From the NCBI GenBank assembly GCA_037074705.1, contig CM073596.1, positions 23,224,001-23,288,000 on the forward strand: DNA of 64,000 nt, written 5' to 3'. The notes beneath the pieces were generated by a model, which made no database searches, was not told the origin of the DNA, and saw only the letters and a list, made by a program, of their open reading frames with translations. Shown in pieces: positions 9,933 through 19,800 of this stretch. The stretch's first letter is position 1; the number at the start of each line of letters is the position of its first letter. The DNA is from Zhengitettix transpicula (Eukaryota > Arthropoda > Insecta > Orthoptera > Tetrigidae). Position numbers and translations under genes: made by a program.

Positions 9933-11697
9933 CCCTATATTCGAGTATAGGGCAGACGAGGGATTTATAAGCTAATTCCAGAAATTTGTTCGTACACTTC
10001 CTTAAAGTTCTGATCACAAAATGGTGTTACTTAGTCGCCTTCTTAACATTATTTACGTGCTCAGCTCATATTACTGTTCATATATATTCCTAGATATTTG
10101 CGGCATAAGTCCTGCGACACCGAAATACAAACTATATTTTAGAGAATAGTGATTTGTTTCGTACTACGAGGAGGAAAATAGAAGGAGTGCAGCATAGAGT
10201 ATTTTTCAACATCCAAACAGTTTCAAAACAAAGTTCACAGATATTTGTTGCATATTACGCCCCAAATATCTCCCCACATAATTCCTTAGAAATAAATCCA
10301 TTCTGGAAATTCTAATGTTTTAATAAACATTTTATTTATATTTTTTATAAAAAATTGTAAGTTAATATTGTAAAATAAATTTTGAACTTTTAATAATTGC
10401 GTAATAAATCAATGTCACACAATTAAAGCTGAAACGTTGCCAGAAAACTTCACACTCTCTACGAACGTTTGGTTTCAAGTTGATAAGCCAATTCCACGTA
10501 TATTTTCAATCTAAAATGCTTCCCTTTTTTTCCCTTTTATGCGTCTACGTAACACAAACTGTTTATTCAATTTTATTTACCTAGCTAAATTCAAACTTAA
10601 TCATTTTCAGGTAGAAAAAAAGCGCTGCAATTTTAGTTTTTCTTAACGGTAACATAATTATAGCATCACCATCTGTCAAACTTCCAGAAGATTACGATTT
10701 TCTTTAAATCAGCGAAAGTTATATTAGGAGTTTTATATCCTGATGGTATGGGAATGTAATTTCTCCCTGTGCGTTTGTACTCTTAATAGGAATCCGCAGA
10801 ATGTCATTCCGCAAGTTTCGTCACGAACGAGTCACACGTGTAATGCGGCTCAAATCTATTGTGTTGCGGCCATGAAATTAGTTAATTGCAAATAATAACT
10901 GTTGACGAGCGGGGTAACGTTTACATTTTTGTGGGGAAAATCCGCGTGAATGTACAAACCGAACACGATTAAGTTATTGACGTGTTAGTCACTTGTTATA
11001 AGATATTTTAGGAATAAAATACCAGTAAACGTTTATCAAATTTGTTTAAAATTATTACAATTAAAAATTCGTTTATGACTTAAATGTTACCCCATTTTCT
11101 ACCTTGCGTTAAATTATTTTACATGTTGTTTGCCTAATTCTTAAAAAAAACGCAATTTACCAGTCTTAAAAATGGCTTTTTTTATTTATTGTTTACAATA
11201 ATCTAAATAATAATGTATGGCGGCTAAACGTACTATAAATCCCCTGCTTGTCCATTCTACGAAACTTTTTCAGAATTCTTTAAACATGAGATAAAATATA
11301 AAAATCCAATTTTCAACCCGAGATTCAAACTTGTAGCTGTAAAAAAATTCCCGGAATTCAATATAATATTCTCTTATAGATAGAAAGAACAACCTATACT
11401 TTAAACCATTTTCCCATTTTACACACACGTTTTCTATTACATAAAAGCAAACAATGAGATTATATCAATATAAATATGGTTTCATTTATTAATTTACTTT
11501 TAAATTTGGATATTATACACAGGCCTTATTCTGAATGCTTTTAACGTGGAGACTTTAATTTTTTTTAAAAAAAATAGACTTTTAAATAATGTGGTTTTTA
11601 TATATTAATAGACTTATTTTCAATTTGGTGTCAATAAAATACATGAAAAAAACGAGTTCTTTTGCGTATAACTATAAAACAAAAATTTCATGTGATA
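9251..11697. other. AT-rich unique sequence, possible regulatory stretch at 10790-10920
   Basis: No gene seen. A (TA)n tract lies at 9897-9930. At 10790-10920 GC content rises and AATTAGTTAATTGCAAATAA (10876-10895) combines homeodomain-like TAATT sites with an octamer-like TTGCAAAT. Conservation cannot be judged from one sequence. Confidence 0.3.
9897..9930. repeat. (TA)n microsatellite
   Basis: A pure dinucleotide tract of about 34 bp in AT-rich unique DNA. Confidence 0.9.
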
Positions 11698-11999
11698 TTA
11701 TCCTACCCCTAGTTGTACTCATCTTATACTGGTTTGATTATATCAAGATTGGCAGTATTTCTATTAAATTAAAATTTCATTTTTTTCGGTTAATATTTAC
11801 TGTTACTCTGCAGATCCAAGATTTTACTCAACATACAGAAGAGAAAATAGTTATGTAATTGGAAAATACATTTATTACCCTAACATTACTTCAAAATAAT
11901 GTTAAACTGGAGATGGAACCAATCCTAATGATCCTTGGTTAATGTATAGAGATTTCAAATAATAAAGCATTCCAATATTTTATACATTCAGAAAAACAC
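11698..11999 (+). repeat. Left arm of the 11.7-13.4 kb inverted repeat
   Basis: Pairs with 13151-13423. A forward 89-codon frame (11589-11858) runs into this arm but is low-complexity and starts outside it. It is not supported as a gene. Confidence 0.8.
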
Positions 12000-13150
12000 T
12001 GATATGATTTTAAGGATTGAAAATCAATCCTAAAAAACAGTAGAAGTGAATCAGACAATCTTATAACTATGTATTGAACAACATGAAAAAGAGTGCATTT
12101 ATTTCTTATCTACATTTACGCTCTAAATGTTTGTCTGTGTTATTATGTACCCAAAATTTATCGAGAGAAATACTTTGCAGAAAAAACTCTCGAAAAGCAC
12201 TTTATCGCATAATTCTCTAAATGGCATAAGATCGAGTTGAACTACTGTGTCAGTGTAACTCAACTGAAATGAATACACATATAATTCAGTTCTATCAGTT
12301 ATGGTTGAAATAAATACAATATTTTCCGAGCGCTGAGACCTACAGTCGCATGATAAATCTGAAGGGTTCTTTCCACAAACACACAAATAATATCAACAAT
12401 AAAAAAGTAATGGGTAGTAATAATTTTTTCCTTATGGGTTATCGCCAGAGTTGCCTGAATATGTCCGTAATCGGCCGAGGAATATAAATGAACCAGATTA
12501 AACTCTCTTTAAATTTCTCTGTTAAGTGATTTATGGGTAATTCTGTTATAGGCAACTTAAATCAATTTCCAATTGACCTATTGAGAAAATAATATTTTTT
12601 CGGAATTGGTAAGTCCTTTAGTTCTTTGTTGACGATATTTTATAGGCGCGATTTTACTTTAGCCGCAGAGCACGGGCAATCTTCCTAAGCGGAGTTTAAT
12701 ATCTCTTTTTCTTTCCTGAATGTTAAAAATAAATCTGCTTTCCTTTGTCGTCGAGTAACATTTCCGAGCATTTAAGAGGACGGTTACGCCATCGTGAATG
12801 TAACTCTCTGTAACAGAATTTCCACTCACAAAAAAAAAACTACCTCCGACACTTCATCGGATTGAGACATTTAAATAGTAATTTCGTATAACACTGAGTT
12901 CTTTATAAAAAGTTTCAAGTAAGATCAACATGTCTGAGACCAAATCGTAGACGACTTGATTGTTTTATGGAGAGAATCCGCGGTTATGTAATAAATATAA
13001 AATTTGTGAGTGAATTTATAAATGAATAAATTTCTTAACTTGTTATAATATTACAATGTTTATCCTGCTACATCATTTTTTACAATAGCTGCAAATAATT
13101 CAGTTAAAGTAGAACGCTAATAAATTTTACTGTGAATTCTCTGGGTTTTG
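12000..13150. other. Spacer between inverted-repeat arms
   Basis: No transposase motif, no ORF over 90 codons. A reverse 87-codon frame lies at 12123-12386 without recognisable features. A less AT-rich stretch at about 12640-12850 looks like ordinary unique DNA, which argues mildly that the arms flank host sequence. Confidence 0.4.
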
Positions 13151-13423
13151 GTGTTTTTCTGAATGTATAAAATATTGGAATGCTTTATTATTTGAAATCT
13201 CTATACATTAACCAAGGATCATTAAGATTGGTTCCATCTCCAGTTTAACATTATTTTGAAGTAATGTTAGGGTAATAAATGTATGGGACTATTTTCCAAT
13301 TACATAACTATTTTCTAACAGTAAATATTAACCGAAAAAAATGAAATTTTAATTTAATAGAAATACTGCCAATCTTGATATAATCGAACCTGTATAAGAT
13401 GAGTACAACTAGGGGTAGGATAA
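13151..13423 (-). repeat. Right arm of the 11.7-13.4 kb inverted repeat
   Basis: Reverse complement of 11698-11999 apart from two indels and scattered substitutions. Confidence 0.8.
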
Positions 13424-14744
13424 AATTTCTAAAAACAATCTATATATGTATATATTGATTAAACCTAAAATTATATAGCAGTTAAATATCGATTAAAGAC
13501 AATGTTATGTTTTATATCTGGTATAACTCATGTATACCGGCAACTTGCCGATCGTTCAGCTAATACCGCTGGATGCATCGATTATCTAGAGACGAACATC
13601 TGCAAAGCGTCGTCTAGTCTACAGCTTCTAATTTACCGTTGGTGAGTTTTTCTTAGGTAATTATATTAATTTACTACGGTCACGTTGCTGCCACTGAGTG
13701 GACATGAAGTCGAAATGCCTTGGGCGTGGACTGCGGAAGAACTGTTCTGGATATATGCTATGCGATGGTAATGTCCACAGCAAGTGCCAATGTTGGGATG
13801 AATAATTGGCAAGCCTCCAAGGACAGCCCTTCCGCGTTCGTTTCCTCTGCGTCTACTAGAAGCAGTCTCTATTAACCGCTCCTGAATCGTTCACCATCGA
13901 CGCTTTCATTGTAGAACTTTCCGCCAGAGTTTACACTCCCACGATCAGGTCCACTTCTGGAAAATGTCTATACAGGTACCGGAAGAAAATCAAATTTCGT
14001 GATTCCTTTATTTCACATATTTCTGTTTTCTAGAATGTCGATAGCTGCACTGAGCTCTTTAAAATTCTTAAGTATTTCAAATAATATCAGTACCTATTTC
14101 ATATTTTACACATCACTAATATGCAATTTTTTTATGGTAAAACAAATAAAATGTAGTTTACCGACTTTTTGTAGAATGAAAAGTATATTTGAATGAGCAG
14201 ATTACTTCAAATACTCAAAAATTTGTACACGTGATGACAGTCAGAATTAAATATAAATTATATGTAATATTCATAAAAAAAAGTAGTTAATATAAGATTG
14301 TCATTTCGAACGTTATCGTCAGTAATTCAATGTTGAATGTTTTATGAATCTCACTTTTCAAAATTATTTATGCATATATTTTCTGTTTCTTTAATAATTT
14401 TATATTAAATTATAAATTAAATTGAAATATTACCATTTATTCTATTAATTGTTTAGCATTTCTTGAAAAAATAGAAAAATAAATCGTTCAACATTAATGG
14501 AATACAATATTCGTACGCCGATTATCTATGATTTTTTATATTTTATACGCTTACCGGTTATATATTTTTATGAATGAAAAGTAGATTTTATGTATATATC
14601 TACCATTCTATCTATCCATATAGGGAGGAGAATAAATGTATATTTCGCAAATACTATATATAACAATAGAAAAGTTTAATATATACTAATATTGGCAAAA
14701 GAAAACAACAGAAAAATAATAGTTTTGAGTGATGTGTACTCATT

Positions 14745-14781
<37 letters not shown>

Positions 14782-15797
14782 ATAAAACGCAACCACGGTA
14801 TTTCTATAAATTCAGATTGAAAATCGTGAATATACATGTGATACGAAAGCTGTCCATTTTCCACGAATTTTACTTATGCTACACTTTAAATCATAAAATA
14901 TAAGAACGAGAAAAAAAATAGTCGTGTTAATTGACCCGAAAATTGTGTACGTCTCATCATTAGCGTCCGCATTGAGCAGTGTATTTCTGTTTTCCACACC
15001 ACGTTTCACCAACAAGAGACACCATCTCAAGGATGATGGTCTTTGTTGTTCCAAAGTACGTGTAGCAAACGCAAAACTGGGAGGACGTCACATCTGTAAA
15101 TACAGCTCCTGCTTTTCATCGTCAGTCAAAGAAAAGTGTTCAATATTTATAAAAGTAGATTGGTGCGAGACGAAAATAAAGGGAGCGAGAAGGCAGACAG
15201 ACAGGTGAAAACATACTCTGGTTACGTCTGTAGAATTCTTATGACTGTCTTGTGTCAAGATCTGAATTTAAGTAGCCTCCTTAACTTTGTGATTTATTTA
15301 GCGTTAGAACTGCTCATGCAGTTCAAGGATCTGAAAAACTTATTAAGGAATTATTCATTTTTATGAAATTGAAGACAGGAAGATGAATGGCATCACATTA
15401 TATTAAAATTTTTTAGTTGACCATAAAAATTAAAAACAAAACATAACTTTTCTCCCTTTATTTTCAACATCTTCAGAAGTATTCTTAGAGTTATTTCTTT
15501 ATTTGGTAACATATCAGTAGTATCAGTGTTTATATAGTAATATTATATTAATCTAAAGAGACCTAATGAAAATAATAAATAATGTAGTAATAACAATGCT
15601 AATGTATGGTGACAGTCCCTCCTGGTAAAGATGATATAAAGCTACGTTGTGATGTAAAATGATAAATTTATTATTTTTATGAAAATTGTAAAGTGACATG
15701 AGATGCAGCTGAAGCCTGTGCGTGTTGAAGCAGTGGCCTGTAATTTATATTGTATCGTTTCTTAAGATCTACTTCCAGGCAATTTGTCGTTTCATTA
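13424..15797. other. Unique sequence, no gene recognised
   Basis: Stretches at about 13540-13970 and 14920-15340 have higher GC. The second is open in several overlapping frames up to 94 codons on both strands, which reflects composition more than coding. A (TA)n tract lies at 14747-14779. I see no splice structure, RNA gene or repeat. Confidence 0.35.
14747..14779. repeat. (TA)n microsatellite
   Basis: A pure dinucleotide tract of about 33 bp. Confidence 0.9.
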
Positions 15798-16093
15798 AAA
15801 ATAAAACGTAATTGAATAAATAAATAGCCAAATGACAGATAAAAATAACAGCAAAATTAAATACCACACGTTTCTGCTCTCCTTGTTGCTCTCGTCGGGT
15901 GATTAAAAAATCGAAAGATCCCGTAAGTAACACAAAAGCGAAGTTAATACTGAATCGTTTCTTTTAATCGCATGACGAAAGCAACAAGGATTAAAGAAAC
16001 GTTGTCGTATTTAATTTAGCACTTATTTTTGTCTGTTACTTGGCTATTTATTCATGTAATTAGTATACTTTTGTAAAGACGTTTTATTTTATA
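15798..16093. mobile_element. Family F-related palindromic MITE, divergent copy F2
   Basis: Arms at about 15798-15908 and 15964-16093 are reverse complements with moderate divergence around a 55-bp loop. Shared family F features are ATACCACACGTTTCTG in the left arm, and AACAAGGATTAAAGAAACGT then CTTGGCTATTTATT in the right. The central loop differs from F1 and F3, so this is a diverged relative or another subfamily. The outermost AATAAAACGT is present in both arms. Confidence 0.65.
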
Positions 16094-17396
16094 ATTTTAA
16101 AACAATTGCTACGGAAATTCACTGACGACTTCTGTGTTGAGATGGTAGCCTACGTTAAGGGATCATCTTCACTTTCCAACAGCTTATCATTCTCTGCTAT
16201 TAGAACATTAACTTGATCAGAATAATCAAAGTTCTTTATCGACTGTGTAAAGCCAACTAGCAGCATGTCAAAAATAGTGTTGATCGTTATATATATAGAG
16301 TAATAAATTATTTTTTCATGTTTCACATGCATCTACATGATAAGGTGGAATTAAAATGAAAAACGTCTACGTTAAAAGTAAAATAATTAGATAAAATAAG
16401 AAATGTTACTTCAAGTTAGCCGCATTTACTTTCTCTCTCAAAAAATAAACTTTTACATAACTAATCCCTCTGTTTTTGATTTTTGAAAACTGAAAACATG
16501 TGTGTTTTAATTTAATGATGCAAATATATTATTAATTGAGATAATAGATACCGTTTATTATGGAGATAACAGAATAACTGAAGGTAAAAGACGGACTGGC
16601 AGAAGTGTATTATGTCTGGCTACTGTTTACTCCACAGTGCATAACCTCCGTCCGGGGAAAAGCATCTGCCAATGTGGAATGTCCGACTCAGCAGCCCTGC
16701 ATGATTTGTTTTCTATTTCTGTGGTGTTACAGTGTCCGCGAACAATGGACGTGCAGTGGATCGACCCCGTGACCTTCGGCCCGAAGCCCAAGGTTGCTCG
16801 TCCCCTTCCACACAGCTGACGTTGTGGACCGACTTCCGCTCACACTCGCAGCACCGCACTCCTGCGTGTGTGCGTGCGGAGGAGCGGCAAAAATCCCTCG
16901 TTTCCCTACCTGGGGGAACACTAAGTCATGCACTTTATTAATTCTGCTCGTTTACCGGCCGCTTGAAATTATCGAAGCAACAAGTAGTTGCTGCTTCACG
17001 TTTCCCGACGACTTGAAGTACTGTTACGTCGTGCACATTCTCTATCTCCACGGTATTTCACATACCACTTTATGAATCTTATTTCAGGAATTTATTAACA
17101 ACGGTGTGCTGACACTTGTAGACACATTTTTTCCTGGGTATTCAATTCTCTGTGGCATAGTAGATGAACAATAAATTTGTTAGCTTAAGTTAACTATGGC
17201 AGGATGACTACTACAATATTCCACATTATTCAAAATAATATTTTATAGAAGTTTATTATCGTGGGAATATAGAGGAAAACAAAAAAGTATTTTAATTCAT
17301 ATAACGTCACATTGTTAAGTCCGTCAACGAAGGGTACTACAATTTTTTTGTCGCTTTCAGCAACTATACACAAATAATTGATTGAATTTACTTTTA
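16094..17396. other. Unique sequence with GC-rich stretch at 16630-17050
   Basis: Several overlapping frames of 60-93 codons on both strands reflect a GC- and CpG-rich stretch rather than one clear gene. None has recognisable domains. It could be a conserved element or an old exon. The rest is AT-rich without motifs. Confidence 0.3.
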
Positions 17397-17420
17397 CATA
17401 TATATATATATATATATATA
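17397..17420. repeat. (TA)n microsatellite beside a DNA transposon
   Basis: The tract ends exactly where the left terminus of the DUF4817 transposon remnant begins, so the element probably inserted at or beside TA repeats. Confidence 0.85.
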
Positions 17421-17656
17421 GGATGTTTTTGTATACTGACTTCGAGGGGTTGTAGAGAGGACTTGGAAGATAAGGTTTTGTTAAGGAACCAATGTCCGTA
17501 AATGTACCACTTGGATGCAAAATAATTTTGTTAATCGAATGTATTTCAAATATTCTGCTTCATGTTACGCAAACAAAATGGGCTGAGGGCAACTGCTCAT
17601 ATCGTGTGTCTTCTGTTTACAATCAGTTCTGCTGAGTCGGTGTTCACATCAGTTGT
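17421..17656 (+). repeat. Left terminal inverted repeat of DUF4817 transposon
   Basis: Starts directly after the (TA)n tract and ends 22 bp before the ATG of the transposase frame. Pairs with 18152-18399. Confidence 0.7.
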
Positions 17657-17678
17657 CATTAAAACGAGACCGTACAAG

Positions 17679-18149
17679 ATGGCGACATATACGTTTGAAG
17701 AGTACATGAAGGTGAAAAACTTACGTCTGAATGAAAATTTATAATAATAACTATAGCAAAATATAGACACGTTTCTGGGATCCTTGTCCCTTTCTTCAGG
17801 TGCTAAGAAGAGGCTAGAGCGACACAACTGCACTAGTCAGTTGCTAAAACTTTTTTTAGCACCTGAAGAAAGGAACAAGGATCCCAGAAACGTTGTGTGG
17901 TATTTATATTATCACTTCTTTTGTCCGTATTTGGCTATATTTCTTATTATAAATTACACGAAGATGATGATATTTCACGGCGAAGCTGGAAGTAGTGAAC
18001 GAGTAGTACAACGCATATATCACGAACATATCTCGCATAGCTACACTCCATCACATACCATTTTTGACATAATACAACAATGGCAGCGTACCTTCACAGC
18101 AAGTACTGTGGTACCTGTACTTCTTCGGCATGCACTGCTCAATGACTGA
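17679..18149 (+). pseudogene. DUF4817 transposase N-terminus, split by a MITE
   Basis: The ATG at 17679 opens MATYTFEEYMK (to 17711), the typical first residues of DUF4817 proteins. After the 17712-17954 insertion and a TACACGAAG repeat, the same frame resumes at 17964 with MMIFHGEAGSSERVVQRIY, matching the domain's GEA-G-x-A-x-R-x-Y signature, then HEHISHSYTPSHTIFDIIQQW, and ends at TGA 18147-18149. The inserted span is 252 bp, a multiple of three, so the frame is kept, but the MITE brings a stop at 17742-17744. A 121-codon frame starting inside the MITE at 17784 therefore reads into the transposase. The downstream HTH and DDE domains of full-length relatives are missing. Not functional as a transposase. 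Confidence 0.7.
17712..17954. mobile_element. Family F palindromic MITE, copy F3, nested in transposase frame
   Basis: The left side begins GTGAAAAACTTACGTCTGAA and the centre pairs GTTTCTGGGATCCTTGTCCC with its near-complement ending at about 17893. The right arm stops at TTGGCTATATTTCTTATTAT, lacking the last ~25 bp seen in F1 and F4. Flanks are TACATGAAG (17703-17711) and TACACGAAG (17955-17963), 8 of 9 identical, which I read as a target-site duplication. Part of the match could belong to the element terminus, so the duplication is 4-9 bp. Confidence 0.75.
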
Positions 18150-18151
18150 AT

Positions 18152-18399
18152 AACAACTGATGTGAACGCCGACTCAACAGAACTGATTGTAATCACAAGA
18201 CACGATATCTGTTGTAGCCCGCAGCCAATTTTGTTTGCGTACAGTGAAGCGGGATATTTTAAATCGATCGATCATCAAACGAATTTTGCATCCAAATGGT
18301 ACATTTCCGGATATGGGTTCCTAATTAAAACTTTATCTACTAAATCTCGTCTACTAACGCTAGAATAAGTCTTTAATAATAATTCTGAAACACCCTGTA
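18152..18399 (-). repeat. Right terminal inverted repeat of DUF4817 transposon
   Basis: Reverse complement of 17421-17656 with considerable divergence. The terminal CACCCTGTA is the better preserved of the two ends. Confidence 0.7.
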
Positions 18400-19350
18400 T
18401 ATGTAACATAAGATGGGAAATTATACGGTAGTATTTACAATAATTGAGCAAATAACCAAAAAAGTAGACCTAAAAGATATAAACATAATAAATCGAAAAA
18501 ATCAATAAATAAAAACTGTAAAATAATGCAATATACTTGAAAATGGCCAAATACACAACTTTGCGACGACCAGATTATTACAGAACAGAATAATTTGTTT
18601 CATGATAGTGAAAGAATGAAGAGACTCTAAGACTCTTTAAGCTGTTATTATTGAAATACACATACCGGTTGTATATTATCGCTGAGACTTTTGAGCTTAT
18701 AACAACAATGACGAAAGGATGCTATGGGGTGAATACACACACTTTCGAAATAAAGTGAACGTGGCCCATGAACTGGTTCGCTCTTGGATTCGTGTCGCAG
18801 ATGTCCTTCAACAGATCTGGCCGGCCAATTACAAGCGCTCTGCGCAAAAATAACGCAGATCAAATTGATCCAACCAGAACCACACGCGCCACACACTCTG
18901 GGCTTCGGAATAATGGCAATCCTCTCACTAGATTGTCTCATCAACGACTTTAAAAATAATTTATCACACACATTTTAATACCTTTTAGAATTATCTGCTT
19001 CATCAGAGCTGTGTGTCACAGGTCATTAAGCTGTTCCAATGACTAGAGAATTTATGCGCAGTTGCCCTGTATTACACACACCCAAAATAATATCTAAAAA
19101 GGTTTAATGAGAGTTTATAAAGCGTTTTCGTTATGGAATTATGTATTATATTCCTCTCAATGAATCAGAAATTAATCTACGTTAGCTTCATATTACAGCA
19201 GCTTGTAAATTTATAAATTAGTTTTATTAACAACAAGGTGAACGTCTTCAAGTAACCTCACGCAAATACCATGTTATAGTTGTTACAGTTATATGTAAGG
19301 ATAAAACTGTGACAGAACCGCAATGATCGTCAATCTCGCACCGTAATCAC
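18400..19350. other. Unique sequence, no gene recognised
   Basis: A reverse 107-codon frame at 18648-18971 and two forward frames on the opposite strand cover a GC-rich stretch near 18770-18950. None has a recognisable domain and both strands are open, so composition is the simpler explanation. Confidence 0.35.
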
Positions 19351-19800
19351 TAGGAGGCATTTAGCCGATTATTCCAACAGGAATAGCGGACAACTATTAC
19401 CGTATGTCGTATGTTCTGGGGTCGCAGACCTTGGGCATACGGTAACAGTTGTCCGCTATTCCTATTAGAATAGTCGGCCAACTGCCTCCTAAAGTGGTCA
19501 AAGCACGGAGAGGGGAAAGCTGCGACCCCACACCAAACCCCTCTCCCGCCATCGGAAGGGCGTGGGACACGTACCCGATTCTCGACCTACCTGATGCAGG
19601 TCTTTCTAGGGTTTTCCCTGCATCACTTTGAGTTGAATTGCAGGGTAGGATCCTTAAAATATAGCCCGGGGGCCCTAGTTAACCCTTGGCTACCTTCCTG
19701 TACCCTCCCGCATCCCCCCTTTCAAATCCCATCCTATGCTAGTAAAGAGGAGTTGCCACCATATGGATTGCCCTCAAGTAGCCTGTTCCCCTAAAAAAAA
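19351..19800 (+). mobile_element. Family A retroposon-like repeat, copy A1
   Basis: GC-rich body with family A marks: TCGGCCAACTGCCTCCT, CCCTCTCCCGCCATCGGAAG, TAGGGTTTTCCCTGCATCAC, GGGTAGGATCCTTAAA, TAGTTAACCCTTGGCTACCT, then GCCTGTTCCCCTAAAAAAAA. The poly(A) end gives a forward orientation. The 5' part is replaced by an inverted copy of the adjacent 52 bp (19351-19403 against 19439-19491). No long ORF; a 60-codon frame at 19449-19631 is shared with other copies but has no ATG. Confidence 0.75.

Larger units (their letters stand above)
11698..13423. mobile_element. Long inverted-repeat element with 1.15-kb spacer
   Basis: The arm at 11698-11999 (about 302 bp) is the reverse complement of 13151-13423 (about 273 bp) at high identity. 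Outer ends are TTATCCTACCCCTAGTTG and its complement CAACTAGGGGTAGGATAA; inner ends are GAAAAACAC and GTGTTTTTC. The arms differ by two clear indels: about 38 bp extra in the left arm near 11806-11843, and 8 bp extra (GTCCCATA in that orientation) in the right arm. The spacer has no long ORF and no transposase I recognise. No matching flanks beyond the arms and no target duplication are visible. A non-autonomous transposon with long TIRs or a local inverted duplication would both explain it. Confidence 0.65.
17421..18399 (+). mobile_element. DUF4817-type DNA transposon, deletion derivative with long TIRs
   Basis: The left arm 17421-17656 and right arm 18152-18399 are diverged inverted repeats of about 240 bp; the right end reads CTGAAACACCCTGTA and the left GGATGTTTTTGT. 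Shared blocks include AAATGTACCA with TTGGATGCAAAA, and GATTACAATCAGTTCTG or its near match. Between the TIRs lies a short DUF4817-like frame with no HTH or DDE catalytic region, so the copy is non-autonomous. DUF4817 occurs at the N-terminus of insect Tc1/mariner-like transposases, and TA-rich flanks fit a TA target. It is interrupted by MITE copy F3. Confidence 0.7.

Noticed and set aside
17784..18149. 121-codon ORF, the longest in the window, as a novel gene
   Set aside because: It begins inside a palindromic MITE and continues into a DUF4817 transposase remnant, so it is a chimera of two mobile elements.
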